64,000 nt of DNA from Nostoc sp. FACHB-110 (GCF_014697425.1 NZ_JACJRU010000016.1:62001-126000); one strand, 5' to 3'. Counted from the stretch's first letter, positions 1 through 9,575 are shown. Notes: generated by a model from the letters alone, not told the origin. Program-made: numbers and translations.

Positions 1-1380
1 GGAGTGGTAACTGCAATAATAGCGATCGCAACGTTAAATTTTTGGTCTGGTCGTATTTCTCAATCTGCAACTTCAACATCTGAGCCTATCTCTCCTGACA
101 AAGAAGTAGAAACGCCAGCGCAAAAGATTGCCAAACTTGATGCTAAGTCTGTAGTTTTGCCCGGAACAGCAATTAATTCTGATGAACTAGTTAGCCAAAC
201 CCCATACATTGCGCCTGGAGTCGGCAAACTAGACTCAGCAAACATGGCAGCTGCACGTTTAGCTTGGTCATATTTTCAACGCAACTGGAACGAAAAAACA
301 GGCTTGGTTAATTCTGTAGATGGCTTTGCGTCTGTAACAATGTGGGATCAAGCAGCAGCTTGCGCCGCTTTGGTGAGTGCAAAAGAATTGAATATCATCC
401 CAGCCGCCGAGTTTGAAGCCAAAATGAGCAAAATGTTGCAGACTCTAGCATCATTACCTTTATATAAAGGTGAACTGCCGAATAAAGTCTACAACGCCAA
501 AACTCTGATCCCTGTGAATTACGGACAGTTAGATAAACCAGAAGAAATTGGTTGGTCAGCCATTGATTTAGGAAGGATGGCCATTTGGCTGAAGATTGTT
601 GAAGCTAAGTATCCTAAAATGCGATCGCCTGTGCAAGCTGTCTGGAAGCATTGGCGAGTTAAACGTCTGACTCAAAATGGGCAAATGTACGGTACTGCTG
701 TTGTGCAAGGGCAAGAGCAGTATAACCAAGAAGGTCGCTTAGGCTATGAAAATTATGCTGCCTATGGTTTAAAACTCTGGGGTTTAGATGTCAAACAAGC
801 CTTAGACTATAAATCTAATACTGCCTTTGTGAATCTTTACGACCAGGGAATTCCTTACGACCACCGCGATGCTAGCAACTCTGGTGCAAATAACTACGTC
901 CTCAGCGAACCTTACATACTCGATGGCATTGAAACAGGGTTTCAAGCATTACCAAAAGCTTACGCAGATAGAATTTTAGCTGCTCAACAAGCGCGTTATC
1001 AAGCTACAAAAGAATTAACTGCCCTAACCGAAGACAACTTAGATTGCCCGCCTTATTTTGTTTATAATACGTTGTTTGTGAATGGCAAACCTTGGGCAAC
1101 AATTACCGATACTCAAGAACAGCATAATAACCTACGCTTTCTCAGTGCTAAAGCGGCGATCGGCTGGCACGTACTTTATAACACTGATTACACGCGTTCT
1201 CTCGCTGATACAGTTTTCGGCAAATTAAAGTCCGATAAAGGTTGGTATAACGGCTTTTATGAATCTCTGCGTCAGCCAAATAAAACCCTGACAGCTAATA
1301 ATAATGGTGTGATTTTAGAAAGTTTGCTCTATAAACAAGTTGGTAAGCCGTTAATTGTTTGGGCAGGCGTTAACAATTAG
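1..1380 (+). CDS. DUF3131 domain protein, single domain, probably 5'-truncated
   Basis: Reading frame is open from the window edge; the first possible start is GTG at 4. The N-terminus has only a short hydrophobic stretch (AIIAIATLNFW), which looks like the tail of a signal anchor, so the true start is probably outside the window. The rest is one DUF3131 domain (about residues 80-450). Landmarks are WDQ, LPNKVYN, GWSAIDLGR, QEGRLGYE, SEPYILDG and TEDN, all rich in Trp and acidic residues. The same landmarks recur twice in the next + strand gene, so the two genes are paralogues. The function of DUF3131 is not established. The helical, Trp/acid-rich pattern and the glycosyltransferase downstream suggest a role in handling a secreted or periplasmic glucan (inference). 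Confidence 0.8.
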   Translation, partial: GVVTAIIAIATLNFWSGRISQSATSTSEPISPDKEVETPAQKIAKLDAKSVVLPGTAINSDELVSQTPYIAPGVGKLDSANMAAARLAWSYFQRNWNEKTGLVNSVDGFASVTMWDQAAACAALVSAKELNIIPAAEFEAKMSKMLQTLASLPLYKGELPNKVYNAKTLIPVNYGQLDKPEEIGWSAIDLGRMAIWLKIVEAKYPKMRSPVQAVWKHWRVKRLTQNGQMYGTAVVQGQEQYNQEGRLGYENYAAYGLKLWGLDVKQALDYKSNTAFVNLYDQGIPYDHRDASNSGANNYVLSEPYILDGIETGFQALPKAYADRILAAQQARYQATKELTALTEDNLDCPPYFVYNTLFVNGKPWATITDTQEQHNNLRFLSAKAAIGWHVLYNTDYTRSLADTVFGKLKSDKGWYNGFYESLRQPNKTLTANNNGVILESLLYKQVGKPLIVWAGVNN

Positions 1381-1436
1381 ATGTCATAGGTACAGTATCT
1401 TTTAACCATTCATTTTACAGAAAATTTCTCTAGCGT

Positions 1437-1919
1437 TCACTCCTTATTAACAGATGCGTTAGGTTGCTTATCTGTAGCGGAATTTGGTGAGAAAGAATCA
1501 GGAATAGAATTTAATGGCTCTTGTGTCAATGTTTTAGTTCTTAAAACTTCAAAATCATCAACAATGTTGTCAATAGTATAATCAGTTTTGTATTCAAGAA
1601 AAGATTTTATTTTTTGTGCTTCAGCCACACTAGCTCGATAAAACCATACTCTCTTTTCTAACGGGAAAATACCGAATGCAGTTTGAACTGCGGCTGATGC
1701 GGCTCCTAATCCAGCAGCTAAATGAGCTTTACCATAAATGCCTGCTAGGGTGACACCCAGACTTAAACCTATAGAAGTCAGACTAAATAAAATCCCTAAT
1801 AATCTATTGAAATTTACTTGATATTGATATTCCTTAATAAAAGGATCTATCTTATTTTTCATAAATTTTTCTGATGGTGTTTCTGTTATTTCTGGTTGAT
1901 TGGTTTCTGATGTTTTCAT
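1437..1919 (-). CDS. Small two-helix membrane protein (DUF4231/SLATT-like), unknown function
   Basis: 160 aa. A polar N-terminus of about 40 residues is followed by two closely spaced hydrophobic segments (about residues 42-62 and 68-84) and a soluble C-terminal tail of about 70 residues with the run KRVWFYRASVAEAQKIK. Two short transmembrane helices followed by a helical cytosolic tail resemble DUF4231/SLATT-type small membrane proteins, but I assign this only by general shape. It lies on the opposite strand between the two DUF3131 genes, convergent with the first, so it is not co-transcribed with them. No function is claimed. Confidence 0.6.
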   Translation of the reverse strand: MKTSETNQPEITETPSEKFMKNKIDPFIKEYQYQVNFNRLLGILFSLTSIGLSLGVTLAGIYGKAHLAAGLGAASAAVQTAFGIFPLEKRVWFYRASVAEAQKIKSFLEYKTDYTIDNIVDDFEVLRTKTLTQEPLNSIPDSFSPNSATDKQPNASVNKE

Positions 1920-2013
1920 TGTTTAAGTATTATTAATAATTAGTTGGAAAACAATAGAATTAAAATATACAAATCAATAGTCGTGTATATACCCAATTCG
2001 TTATAAATTTACA

Positions 2014-2128
2014 TATAGCGTTTCCTAGTCTGCTGAAGTACAAATCTCTGCGTACCTCTGCGCTTAACTCTGCGACCCTCTGCGTTTCAAAATATTACCT
2101 GTACCTCACTTAACTGGGAATCGCTATA
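2014..2128. mobile_element. Small inverted-repeat element (MITE-like), family 2, copy 1
   Basis: Ends are imperfect inverted repeats. The left end reads TATAGCGTTTCCTAG followed by CTGAAGTAC; the reverse complement of the right end reads TATAGCGATTCCCAG followed by GTGAGGTAC. The interior carries a degenerate run of CTCTGCG-like units. A second copy in the opposite orientation is at 54856-54950, where the GAAGTAC-type and GAGGTAC-type ends are exchanged as expected for inversion. No open reading frame is inside. Confidence 0.65.
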
Positions 2129-2320
2129 TATAAGATTTACAGACTAAATCTGTATTTAGGTGAGATGCAAATTGATTTTATGTCTAGAGCCAAGATAAAG
2201 AAGCAGTAGAGAAATTTCCGTAGAATTCACCCTGATGTTTAAAATTTTTCCGTGTATCATTCACTTGCGATACTCGAATCATCCGTGTGCGCTTTTATGC
2301 TCCTAATTCCTTCTTAATCT

Positions 2321-5131
2321 ATGCCGTACAAGCACCATCAGCAAAAGTTGTGGAGATGGATTGCATTGTTCCTTGTCGGGACATTGTTACAATTTTTGTT
2401 TTATATCCAAATACCTGCCTTATCTGAAAATGCGAGTAGCTGTAGTAATATTACGGCTCCTCTGACGGCTGAAGAACAAACCTATGCGCGTGGGGCTTGG
2501 CAATATTTTGTCAAAAATTATCAGCCAGCAACGGGATTTACTAATTCTACAGGTGGTTATCCTTCTGGGACGCTTTGGGATATGGGGAATTACCTGATGG
2601 CGTTGAATGCAGCACGTTGGTTAAATCTGACTGACCAAGCAGATTTTGACTCGCGGTTGAATAAATTTTTAACGAGTCTAGGCAATCTCAAGTTATTTGA
2701 GGATGCTTTACCAAATAAAGTTTACAACGCAGCTACCGGAAAGATGGTTGATTATGGTAATAATCCTAACGATCGCGGTATTGGCTGGTCTGCTTTGGAT
2801 GTAGGACGGATATTAGCGGCGTTTGATGTGATTCGCACTTGTCACCCACAATATAATGATTGGCTCAAGGGGATTGTCGCAAAATGGCAGGTAGCGCGAT
2901 CGCTTAAAGATGACCAACTTTATGGTGCTACTGTTTTACCAGATGGCAAAACACTACTAGTACAAGAAGGAAGACTCGGTTACGAAGAATATGGAGTTAG
3001 AGGTTATCAACTGTGGGGTTTTTCTGCACCAAAAGCTCTGGCCTTAGAACCATATAAAATGGTTGAAGTGAACGGAGTGCAGATTCCTGTTGATACCCGC
3101 GATTTTCAAAGCACTAACGCTAATAATTACGTTGTTAGCGAATCTTATATCCTAGATGGCATTGAATTTGGTTTGCAAGGTCAGTTAGCAGATTTTGCGG
3201 CTAGAGTTTTAGATGTCCAGAAGCGACGTTACGACTCGACAGGCCAATTAACTGCGGTGACAGAAGATAACATTGACCAAGCACCTTATTTTCTGTACAA
3301 CACTGTCTACGCTAACGGGCAGAATTGGGCTACTATCACCGATGCGAATCAACCTTACCCGCAGTTTCGCAGTTTGAGTACAAAAGCAGCTTTTGGCTGG
3401 CGTTATCTTTTCCCAGATAATGCTTATGCTCAAAAACTGTTTGATGCAGTCAAGGATCTTCGCAGCCCTGATGATAGTGGTTATTATGCTGGTATTTATG
3501 AGGAGACGAAACAGCCAAACAAAGCTTTAACGGGTAACACTAACGGGCTAATATTGGAGATTTTATATTATAAAGCTAGAGGAAACCACCCTTTAATTGC
3601 GTCTGCGGCTAATAATATATCCACTAAACCGCCTAGTAATCATACTGCACCGACGACCCCGACACCGCCAGCAAATTCTCCAACTCCAACTCCCACTCCT
3701 GCTAAAGTTGAGCCAATCAAGACTACACCAACTCCAGCAACCAACACTAATAAAGTTGAAGAAATCACAGTTGCGCCTATTGCACCAGTTGATAGCCCAG
3801 AGTCATCATCAAATTTGAAATTAACTCGAGCCTTAACAGTAGTAGAAAGGCGTTATGCAGAAGCCGCATGGAGGTATTTTCAAGCCAATTATCATTCCCA
3901 GAGTGGATTAATTGACGATCGCAGCGACTTTAAAGGTGCAACTATTTGGGGATTAGGAGATTATCTGGCCGCACTACACGCCGCGCGATCGCTGAATATT
4001 ATTTCGGCAAAGGAATTTGACCAACGTACCCGCCATTTGTTAGGAGCTTTAGGCAAACTGCCGTTATTTGCAGGCGAATTACCCAACCGAGGTTATGATA
4101 CGCGATCGCTCCAACCAATTGATTATGGTGGTAATCCAGTTTTAGAAGGTAATGGTTGGTCAGCCCTCGATTTAGGCAGAATCTTAGCAGCTCTATATAA
4201 TTTAAAAAGTTATCATCCTGAATATACTCAAGCCGTCGATCAATTAGTCTTAGATTGGTCATACTTACGAGTAGTGCGGGATGGTATTCTTTCTAGTGCG
4301 ACAGTGACCAAAGATCAACAAGGGCGATATCTCACCCGTGTTAACCCGGAAACGCGCTTGGGTTATGAAGAATATGCCGCGCGAGCTTTTCAGTTATGGG
4401 GATTTGACGTAGAGGCTTCGGCGATTGGCGGTGAATATGAAACCACTGTGGTAGAGGGCGTGAAAATACCTACCCAACGCCATCGCACAGATACAAACTC
4501 CAAAGTGAATCAATATACAGTGAGCAATCCATTCCTACTTTATGGTTTGGAATTTGGCTTAGATCCGAAAATGCGATCGTTTTTTGAAGCAATTTTTCAA
4601 GCACAAACAGCACGTTATCAGCGTACCGGAACTTTAACCGCCTCAGCGACAACCTTAATAGACCGTAAACCTTATACAGTTCATAGTGCTATTACTGCCC
4701 AGGGTAAAGCGTGGGAAGCTGTAGGTGACGATGGGCAGATTATCCCCCAAGGAAGGATGGTAAGTACAGCTGTTGCTTTTGCTTATCATGCGTTACTACC
4801 AGATAACGAATACACGCAAAAGTTATTTCAAGGAACAACAGACTTATATAATCCACTCACAGGTTTTTATGAAGGCTTTTATGAAACTACAGGCAAAACA
4901 GCCGTAGGTTTTACCAGCAGCACGAACAGCATGATTTTACAATCTTTGCTCTACAAGCTGATGAATCATCAACCTTTGATTTCTGCATCTACCGCCATGA
5001 AATCACCTTGGTGGGAGGCTGTCAGACAAGGCGATTCTGGTAGAGGTTTGCCGAGAATTGCTCAACCAAAAATCAAATTAATTTCTGATAGTTATGGTAG
5101 CTACTGGACAGCAAGTGGCAAAAATAACTAG
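2321..5131 (+). CDS. Tandem DUF3131 protein, secreted or membrane-anchored
   Basis: 936 aa. An N-terminal signal or anchor (about residues 10-33, WIALFLVGTLLQFLFYIQI) is followed by DUF3131 copy A (about 45-430), a Pro/Thr-rich linker (about 435-490) and DUF3131 copy B (about 500-890). Copy A keeps the acidic landmarks seen in the upstream paralogue (TLWDMG, QEGRLGYE, SESYILDG, TEDN). In copy B these read TIWGLG, NPETRLGYE, SNPFLLYG and TTLI, so several conserved Asp/Glu positions are lost and copy B may be inactive or a binding module. It lies 290 bp upstream of a cellulose-synthase-like gene on the same strand, which suggests a joint role in exopolysaccharide handling (inference). Confidence 0.82.
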   Translation: MPYKHHQQKLWRWIALFLVGTLLQFLFYIQIPALSENASSCSNITAPLTAEEQTYARGAWQYFVKNYQPATGFTNSTGGYPSGTLWDMGNYLMALNAARWLNLTDQADFDSRLNKFLTSLGNLKLFEDALPNKVYNAATGKMVDYGNNPNDRGIGWSALDVGRILAAFDVIRTCHPQYNDWLKGIVAKWQVARSLKDDQLYGATVLPDGKTLLVQEGRLGYEEYGVRGYQLWGFSAPKALALEPYKMVEVNGVQIPVDTRDFQSTNANNYVVSESYILDGIEFGLQGQLADFAARVLDVQKRRYDSTGQLTAVTEDNIDQAPYFLYNTVYANGQNWATITDANQPYPQFRSLSTKAAFGWRYLFPDNAYAQKLFDAVKDLRSPDDSGYYAGIYEETKQPNKALTGNTNGLILEILYYKARGNHPLIASAANNISTKPPSNHTAPTTPTPPANSPTPTPTPAKVEPIKTTPTPATNTNKVEEITVAPIAPVDSPESSSNLKLTRALTVVERRYAEAAWRYFQANYHSQSGLIDDRSDFKGATIWGLGDYLAALHAARSLNIISAKEFDQRTRHLLGALGKLPLFAGELPNRGYDTRSLQPIDYGGNPVLEGNGWSALDLGRILAALYNLKSYHPEYTQAVDQLVLDWSYLRVVRDGILSSATVTKDQQGRYLTRVNPETRLGYEEYAARAFQLWGFDVEASAIGGEYETTVVEGVKIPTQRHRTDTNSKVNQYTVSNPFLLYGLEFGLDPKMRSFFEAIFQAQTARYQRTGTLTASATTLIDRKPYTVHSAITAQGKAWEAVGDDGQIIPQGRMVSTAVAFAYHALLPDNEYTQKLFQGTTDLYNPLTGFYEGFYETTGKTAVGFTSSTNSMILQSLLYKLMNHQPLISASTAMKSPWWEAVRQGDSGRGLPRIAQPKIKLISDSYGSYWTASGKNN

Positions 5132-5421
5132 TACAACCAGGCAAAAGAAACAAGAAAGAATCGTGACCTCACTAGCAGTTATTTATCATTGCTGATTCTT
5201 TGATAGTTCCACTTACATAACGTAAATAGACTGTTAGTGATGAATTGAAGTAGGGAATACTTAATTATGAGCCTGAAGCATTGCGATCGCAATGACAAGG
5301 TGAAACAGGAGACATCTACTTAATTTCTACTCTATCAATAGTATTGAAATAAGTAACAGGAACAGGAAAGGATACAACTTTTTCCTTATGTTTTCGACTT
5401 AACTTTATTTTTGGTACTAAA

Positions 5422-7410
5422 ATGACCTCTGTATCTGTTATTGATAGTTCAGCAAACTTTTCAGGAAATAGTCGCTCATCGCTCAAAAAAAGAACACTTC
5501 TATTTCGTTATTTAGCAGAAATAAATTTAATTTTTGGTTTCTGGTATTTACAATGGCGCATTACTCATTCCATCAACTTTGATGCACTGTGGTTATCAAT
5601 TCCATTGCTTCTAGCAGAAATTTATAGTTACATCGGTGGACTGATGTTTGTCATTGGCTTGTGGCGACCTTTAGCTCGACAAATTAAGTCGCTTGACCAG
5701 TTAACGCCACCGTTACTCAAAGCTGACTGGCCCACAGTAGATATATTTATCACCTGCTACAATGAGCCACCAGAAATTGTGGAACAAACCGCTAAAGCAG
5801 CTTTAGCGATAAATTATCCACCTACAAAGTTGCGCGTTTACGTACTAGATGATGGTAATTCATCTGCGATGCGAAACATGACAGAAACTTTATGTATTGC
5901 AGATTTACAATCACCATTACTACAGCAAGAAGCAAATCGTACTGATGCTGAACTTTCTGTTTTAATAGAACGCCTACAAAAGTTAGAAGCATTTCAAAAT
6001 AATACTCAAGCTACCGAACAATGGTTACAAGAATCTCAATCAGTAGAACATCAAGATAAAACTACTGCCGAAATATTGTTGCCAAATTTACAACAATTGA
6101 TTCTTTGGTTACATCCGCAATATCAAAACCTCACAGAAATACTTAATAGTGAAAAAGCCACGTTAGCAACAGCAATTCAGCAAAAAGAACTGGAATTAGC
6201 TGAATTAGCAAGATTGCGTTACATTGCGCGTCCTAAACCTGTTGGAGTCCCTCATCACGCTAAAGCCGGAAATCTCAATTATGCAATTTTCTCTGGTGAA
6301 ACCTCTGGAGAATTCATTCTGACTTTAGATGCTGACCATATTCCGAAACCGCAATTTTTACAGCGAGTTTTACCGTATTTCTACACCTACAATATTTTTA
6401 GTGGTAAATATGAGCAAAATCGCATTGCTTTTGTACAAACACCACAAGATTTTTATAATATTCCGCCAGGCGATCCTTTTGGGCATCGAGCTAGTTTGTT
6501 TTATGGGCCATTGCAACAAGGCAAAGATGGGATGAATGCCGCTTTTTATACAGGCACTAATGCTATTTTGCGGCGAGATGCACTAATTAATGTTGGGCTG
6601 CAATATTTTGCTGATGAGTTTAGCAAAGATGAAAAACGTCTAGATGAATTTCAATTAGTAGGTGGTGTATCTAGTAATAGTATTACAGAAGATATGAATA
6701 CAGCTATGCGTTTACATAGCGCTGGCTGGCAATCAATTTATCATCATGAACTTTTGGCAGAAGGGTTAGCACCTGATGATCTCAGTTCTACTTTGAAGCA
6801 ACGCTTACGTTGGGCGCAAGGAACTATCCAAGTGCTGATTAGAGAAAATCCCTTAACTAAACCAGGATTAACATTTTGGCAACGTCTACACTATTTTAAG
6901 ACGATGTATAGTTACTTTTCGGGATTTGCAACCCTTGTGTTTATTGCTTGCCCAATTATTTATTTTTTTACAGGGACTGTGCCTGTCAAAACCTATGGTT
7001 ATGATTTTGCTTTACACTTTTTTCCGGTATTTATTATGAACCGTTTGACATTTCTAGCAGCGGTTTGGGGAATTAATGCCGGAGAAATTTGGCGTTCTGA
7101 ACAATATGCGCTTGCTTTATTTCCTTTACTTATCCAAGCTGTCTGGAGTGTTTTTACCGGACAAAAAATTAATTTTCAAGTTACACCAAAACAACGACAA
7201 TCAGGGATTTATCTGCGGCTGGTTTGGCCCCAATTATTTATCTTGCTCCTCACGATTTTAGGAATGTTGTGGAGCCTTTACCGTTTTTGCACTGGTCATT
7301 TGAATAATCCTGGTGTTCACGTTATTAATAGTGTATGGGCTATTTATAACTTGTTACTATTGTCAGCTATTATCCGTGCTGCTGTTTGGCAACCAGAATC
7401 CAAGATTTAA
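5422..7410 (+). CDS. Cellulose-synthase-like processive glycosyltransferase (GT2)
   Basis: 662 aa integral membrane GT2 enzyme expected to polymerise a beta-glycan from a UDP-sugar at the inner membrane. Motifs in order: DDG (D143/D144), HAKAGNLN, DAD (D303/D305), TED (D424) and QRLRW (460-464). Two hydrophobic segments precede the catalytic domain, and at least four follow it. A helical, Gln/Glu-rich insertion of about 100 residues separates DDG from HAKAGN, longer than in typical BcsA. No PilZ domain follows the last helices (the protein ends IRAAVWQPESKI), so direct c-di-GMP control of the BcsA kind is not expected. Product identity (cellulose or other glucan) cannot be decided from sequence. 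A MITE sits immediately after the stop codon. Confidence 0.88.
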   Translation: MTSVSVIDSSANFSGNSRSSLKKRTLLFRYLAEINLIFGFWYLQWRITHSINFDALWLSIPLLLAEIYSYIGGLMFVIGLWRPLARQIKSLDQLTPPLLKADWPTVDIFITCYNEPPEIVEQTAKAALAINYPPTKLRVYVLDDGNSSAMRNMTETLCIADLQSPLLQQEANRTDAELSVLIERLQKLEAFQNNTQATEQWLQESQSVEHQDKTTAEILLPNLQQLILWLHPQYQNLTEILNSEKATLATAIQQKELELAELARLRYIARPKPVGVPHHAKAGNLNYAIFSGETSGEFILTLDADHIPKPQFLQRVLPYFYTYNIFSGKYEQNRIAFVQTPQDFYNIPPGDPFGHRASLFYGPLQQGKDGMNAAFYTGTNAILRRDALINVGLQYFADEFSKDEKRLDEFQLVGGVSSNSITEDMNTAMRLHSAGWQSIYHHELLAEGLAPDDLSSTLKQRLRWAQGTIQVLIRENPLTKPGLTFWQRLHYFKTMYSYFSGFATLVFIACPIIYFFTGTVPVKTYGYDFALHFFPVFIMNRLTFLAAVWGINAGEIWRSEQYALALFPLLIQAVWSVFTGQKINFQVTPKQRQSGIYLRLVWPQLFILLLTILGMLWSLYRFCTGHLNNPGVHVINSVWAIYNLLLLSAIIRAAVWQPESKI

Positions 7411-7416
7411 AGGAGT

Positions 7417-7529
7417 GGCGTTGCATAAATGCGGGATGAATTGAGATGTTTAACAAAAATAAAATATTGATTCTTCGCGCCTTTGCGCCTTTGCGCGAAA
7501 CAAAAAACATCCCACTAATCAGCAATGCC
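7417..7529. mobile_element. MITE family 1, copy A, with 8-bp target duplication
   Basis: 113 bp with imperfect terminal inverted repeats: GGCGTTGCATAAATGCGGG at the left, and GGCATTGCTGATTAGTGGG as the reverse complement of the right end. It is flanked by a perfect direct repeat AAAGGAGT (7409-7416 and 7530-7537), the first copy of which overlaps the stop codon of the glycosyltransferase. An inverted second copy is at 32740-32921. It is too short to encode a transposase, so it must be mobilised in trans. An 8-bp duplication fits several IS families and does not identify one. Confidence 0.88.
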
Positions 7530-7603
7530 AAAGGAGTTAGTTGATTTGAGTTTTTAATTTATTTATGACAGCAGTTTTCATCTTATTGCATTCTTCTTTG
7601 CGC

Positions 7604-7670
7604 GCCAGTTGCTACTCTGCGGGAACGCTTTCAACAAATAAGTCTGCGGAGTCGCCCAAAGCACTAGCAA
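7604..7670. repeat. Palindromic interspersed repeat related to the insert in the MITE at 32740
   Basis: The stretch containing GCTACTCTGCGGGAACGCTT aligns clearly with the reverse complement of the 69-bp insert found inside the MITE copy at 32740-32921 (GCTACCCTGCGGGAACGCTT). It includes a further downstream match (GTCGCCCAAAGC against GCCGCCCAACGC). It lies in the gene-free stretch 7530-7937. The short open frame across it is not a credible gene. Confidence 0.6.
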
Positions 7671-7937
7671 GCCAGTGCGTGATGCAAAAAAGTTGGTTTA
7701 TTTACTTGAAAATAGGTGTAAGTAAAAAACAGAAAACAGAAAAAGTACTGATTTTTGCTAAAAAATAACGATGAGTAATATAACTTGCAGTTCAGTTTTT
7801 TAAATGCCAAAATATAAAAGTAAGTGACATCTATTAACATAATTTAATATGTTAAAGTAAGTTCATATTACTCCTGAATAAAAATTATTTTTTTGCTAAA
7901 TTGTTGATAAATTTACTCAAACAGTAGGTGAAATTTT

Positions 7938-8273
7938 ATGAGTCCGAAAGTAACAGTAATTGAACTAGACGGTATTTTAGATGGCATTAGAGGTAATTTA
8001 TTGCGCCGTGAAGTTAGTAATGTTTTAGAGAGTGGCGCAGATATTGTATTGATTGATATGAAACATGTAAAATTTATTGATAGTTCTGGCTTAGGTTCTT
8101 TGGTATCAGCTATGCAATTAGCCAGAGGTGCTAATGCACAATTATTTATTTGCTCTATTAGCGAGCAAGTAAAAATGTTGTTTGAATTAACAAAAGTCAA
8201 TAAAATATTTCAAATTTTTGCTGATATAAATGATTTTAAAAATAATATTATATCAGCCCTAAATGAAACGTAA
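7938..8273 (+). CDS. STAS-domain anti-sigma-factor antagonist (RsbV/SpoIIAA-like)
   Basis: 111 aa, a single STAS domain. The signature FIDSSGLG (47-53) contains the serine, probably S49, that is phosphorylated by the cognate RsbW-type kinase and dephosphorylated by a PP2C phosphatase. The start ATG has an AGGTG ribosome-binding site. The cognate partners lie next door: a REC-PP2C phosphatase (8385-9575, convergent) and an RsbW-like kinase (9725-10156). Such modules control sigma factors or, in Nostoc, hormogonium and polysaccharide functions (the HmpUVW system); which of these applies cannot be told here. Confidence 0.9.
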   Translation: MSPKVTVIELDGILDGIRGNLLRREVSNVLESGADIVLIDMKHVKFIDSSGLGSLVSAMQLARGANAQLFICSISEQVKMLFELTKVNKIFQIFADINDFKNNIISALNET

Positions 8274-8322
8274 AAAAAGTAACTTACTCAACTATTTTTA
8301 CTTGATTAATTTATAAATCAAA

Positions 8323-8387
8323 TAGGATGGCTAAATTAAAAATTTATCAAGTATAAAAGCATGAAGATGATACTTGCAATCATCCTA
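8323..8387. terminator. Nested inverted repeats between convergent genes
   Basis: TAGGATG (8323-8329) pairs with CATCCTA (8381-8387), and inside it CAAGTAT (8348-8354) pairs with ATACTTG (8370-8376). The structure ends at the stop codon of the phosphatase gene and probably ends transcripts from both sides. Confidence 0.45.
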
Positions 8388-9575
8388 ATTAAAATTGACT
8401 TTTAACAAAGATAAGTCATCTTCAAGTGTTGGTTGATTACTCAAATTTGTCACCTGCACTAGTATCTGCTGGAGTTTACAGTTGTGAAATTGATTGCATT
8501 TCGTTAATAACTCAATAAAAGCATCTAGCCCTAACATATTAAGATTTGCTTGATTTATTTCATAAGCTCCATCACTAAATAAGTAGAGAGTGCTGTTAAC
8601 ATCAACCTCAACAACAGCAATAGAAAAATTAATATCAGGCAAAAAACCAATAGGTAAATCTAGAGAGTTTAATCTTTGCACCTGGATGTTTTCGGGAGAT
8701 TTTTCAGATAGTAAGATTGCGGGTGGATGTCCTGCATTAGCATAAACAAGTTGATGTTTAATGCGGTGATAAACTCCATACCAAATTGTGAAGTATTTAG
8801 AACTATGATTTTGCATTTGAAAGACATTATTTAACGCTTTCAAAACTTCATTTGGTTGAGCAAAATCAGTGTTTGGTAGAGATTGCGATCGCAAAATATT
8901 TAAAACTGACATAGATAACAAAGCAGAGCCTACACCATGTCCGGAAACATCTAACAGATAAATCACTAGATGGTCTTCATCCAGCCAGTAATAATCAAAG
9001 CAATCACCTCCTAATTGTGCTGAGGGAATAAATAATGCTTCGGTGGTGACTTTTCCTGTCAGTGGTGCAGGTAAAAGTGATTTCACATAATCAGCAGCTT
9101 CTGTCAACTGAGTTTCTAAAATTTGTTTTTGAGTTTGCAAATTTTGGTTGAGGTTTTCTAAAGCTTGCTTTTGGCTTTGTAAATCTTGATTTAATTGATA
9201 TAGTCGTAGTCCTGCTCTCACCCGCGCTTTTAATTCACTCATTTCTATGGGTTTAGAGACAAACTCATCTGCGCCAGCATCTAGTCCTCTAACTCTGTCT
9301 TCTTCTTCTCCCGGAGCCGCACCTTTAGCTGTTAGTAAAATAAAAAAAGTAGTTTCTAATTCTGGATCTGCTTTAACTTGACGACACACTTCCAATCCAT
9401 CTAATGGAGACATGATCCAATCACAAATAATTAGCGCAGGGCGGATCATTCTCGCTTGGATAATTCCTTCTTCACCATTACTAGCCACAGTTATTTCATA
9501 ACCTTGGTTTTGTAAATTTCTCTTGAGTACGGCTCGGACTGTTGGGTCATCATCAATAACAAGAATTTTAATCAT
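8385..9575 (-). CDS. Response-regulator PP2C/SpoIIE phosphatase (RsbU-like)
   Basis: 396 aa. An N-terminal receiver domain (about 1-125) has the DDD acidic pocket, phospho-acceptor Asp in IICDWIMSPLDG and the conserved Lys in FVSKPIEM. A coiled coil (about 128-170) links it to a SpoIIE-type PP2C domain with LGGDCFDYYWL and LLDVSGHGVGSALL, carrying the metal-binding aspartates, and SDGAYE towards the C-terminus. The predicted reaction is dephosphorylation of the neighbouring STAS protein when the receiver is phosphorylated. The input is probably a histidine kinase; the large hybrid kinase two genes away is an obvious candidate (inference). Confidence 0.92.
   Translation of the reverse strand: MIKILVIDDDPTVRAVLKRNLQNQGYEITVASNGEEGIIQARMIRPALIICDWIMSPLDGLEVCRQVKADPELETTFFILLTAKGAAPGEEEDRVRGLDAGADEFVSKPIEMSELKARVRAGLRLYQLNQDLQSQKQALENLNQNLQTQKQILETQLTEAADYVKSLLPAPLTGKVTTEALFIPSAQLGGDCFDYYWLDEDHLVIYLLDVSGHGVGSALLSMSVLNILRSQSLPNTDFAQPNEVLKALNNVFQMQNHSSKYFTIWYGVYHRIKHQLVYANAGHPPAILLSEKSPENIQVQRLNSLDLPIGFLPDINFSIAVVEVDVNSTLYLFSDGAYEINQANLNMLGLDAFIELLTKCNQFHNCKLQQILVQVTNLSNQPTLEDDLSLLKVNFN

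Noticed and set aside
7565..7768. 67-aa open frame
   Set aside because: It lies across a palindromic dispersed repeat and has no homology or ribosome-binding site of note.
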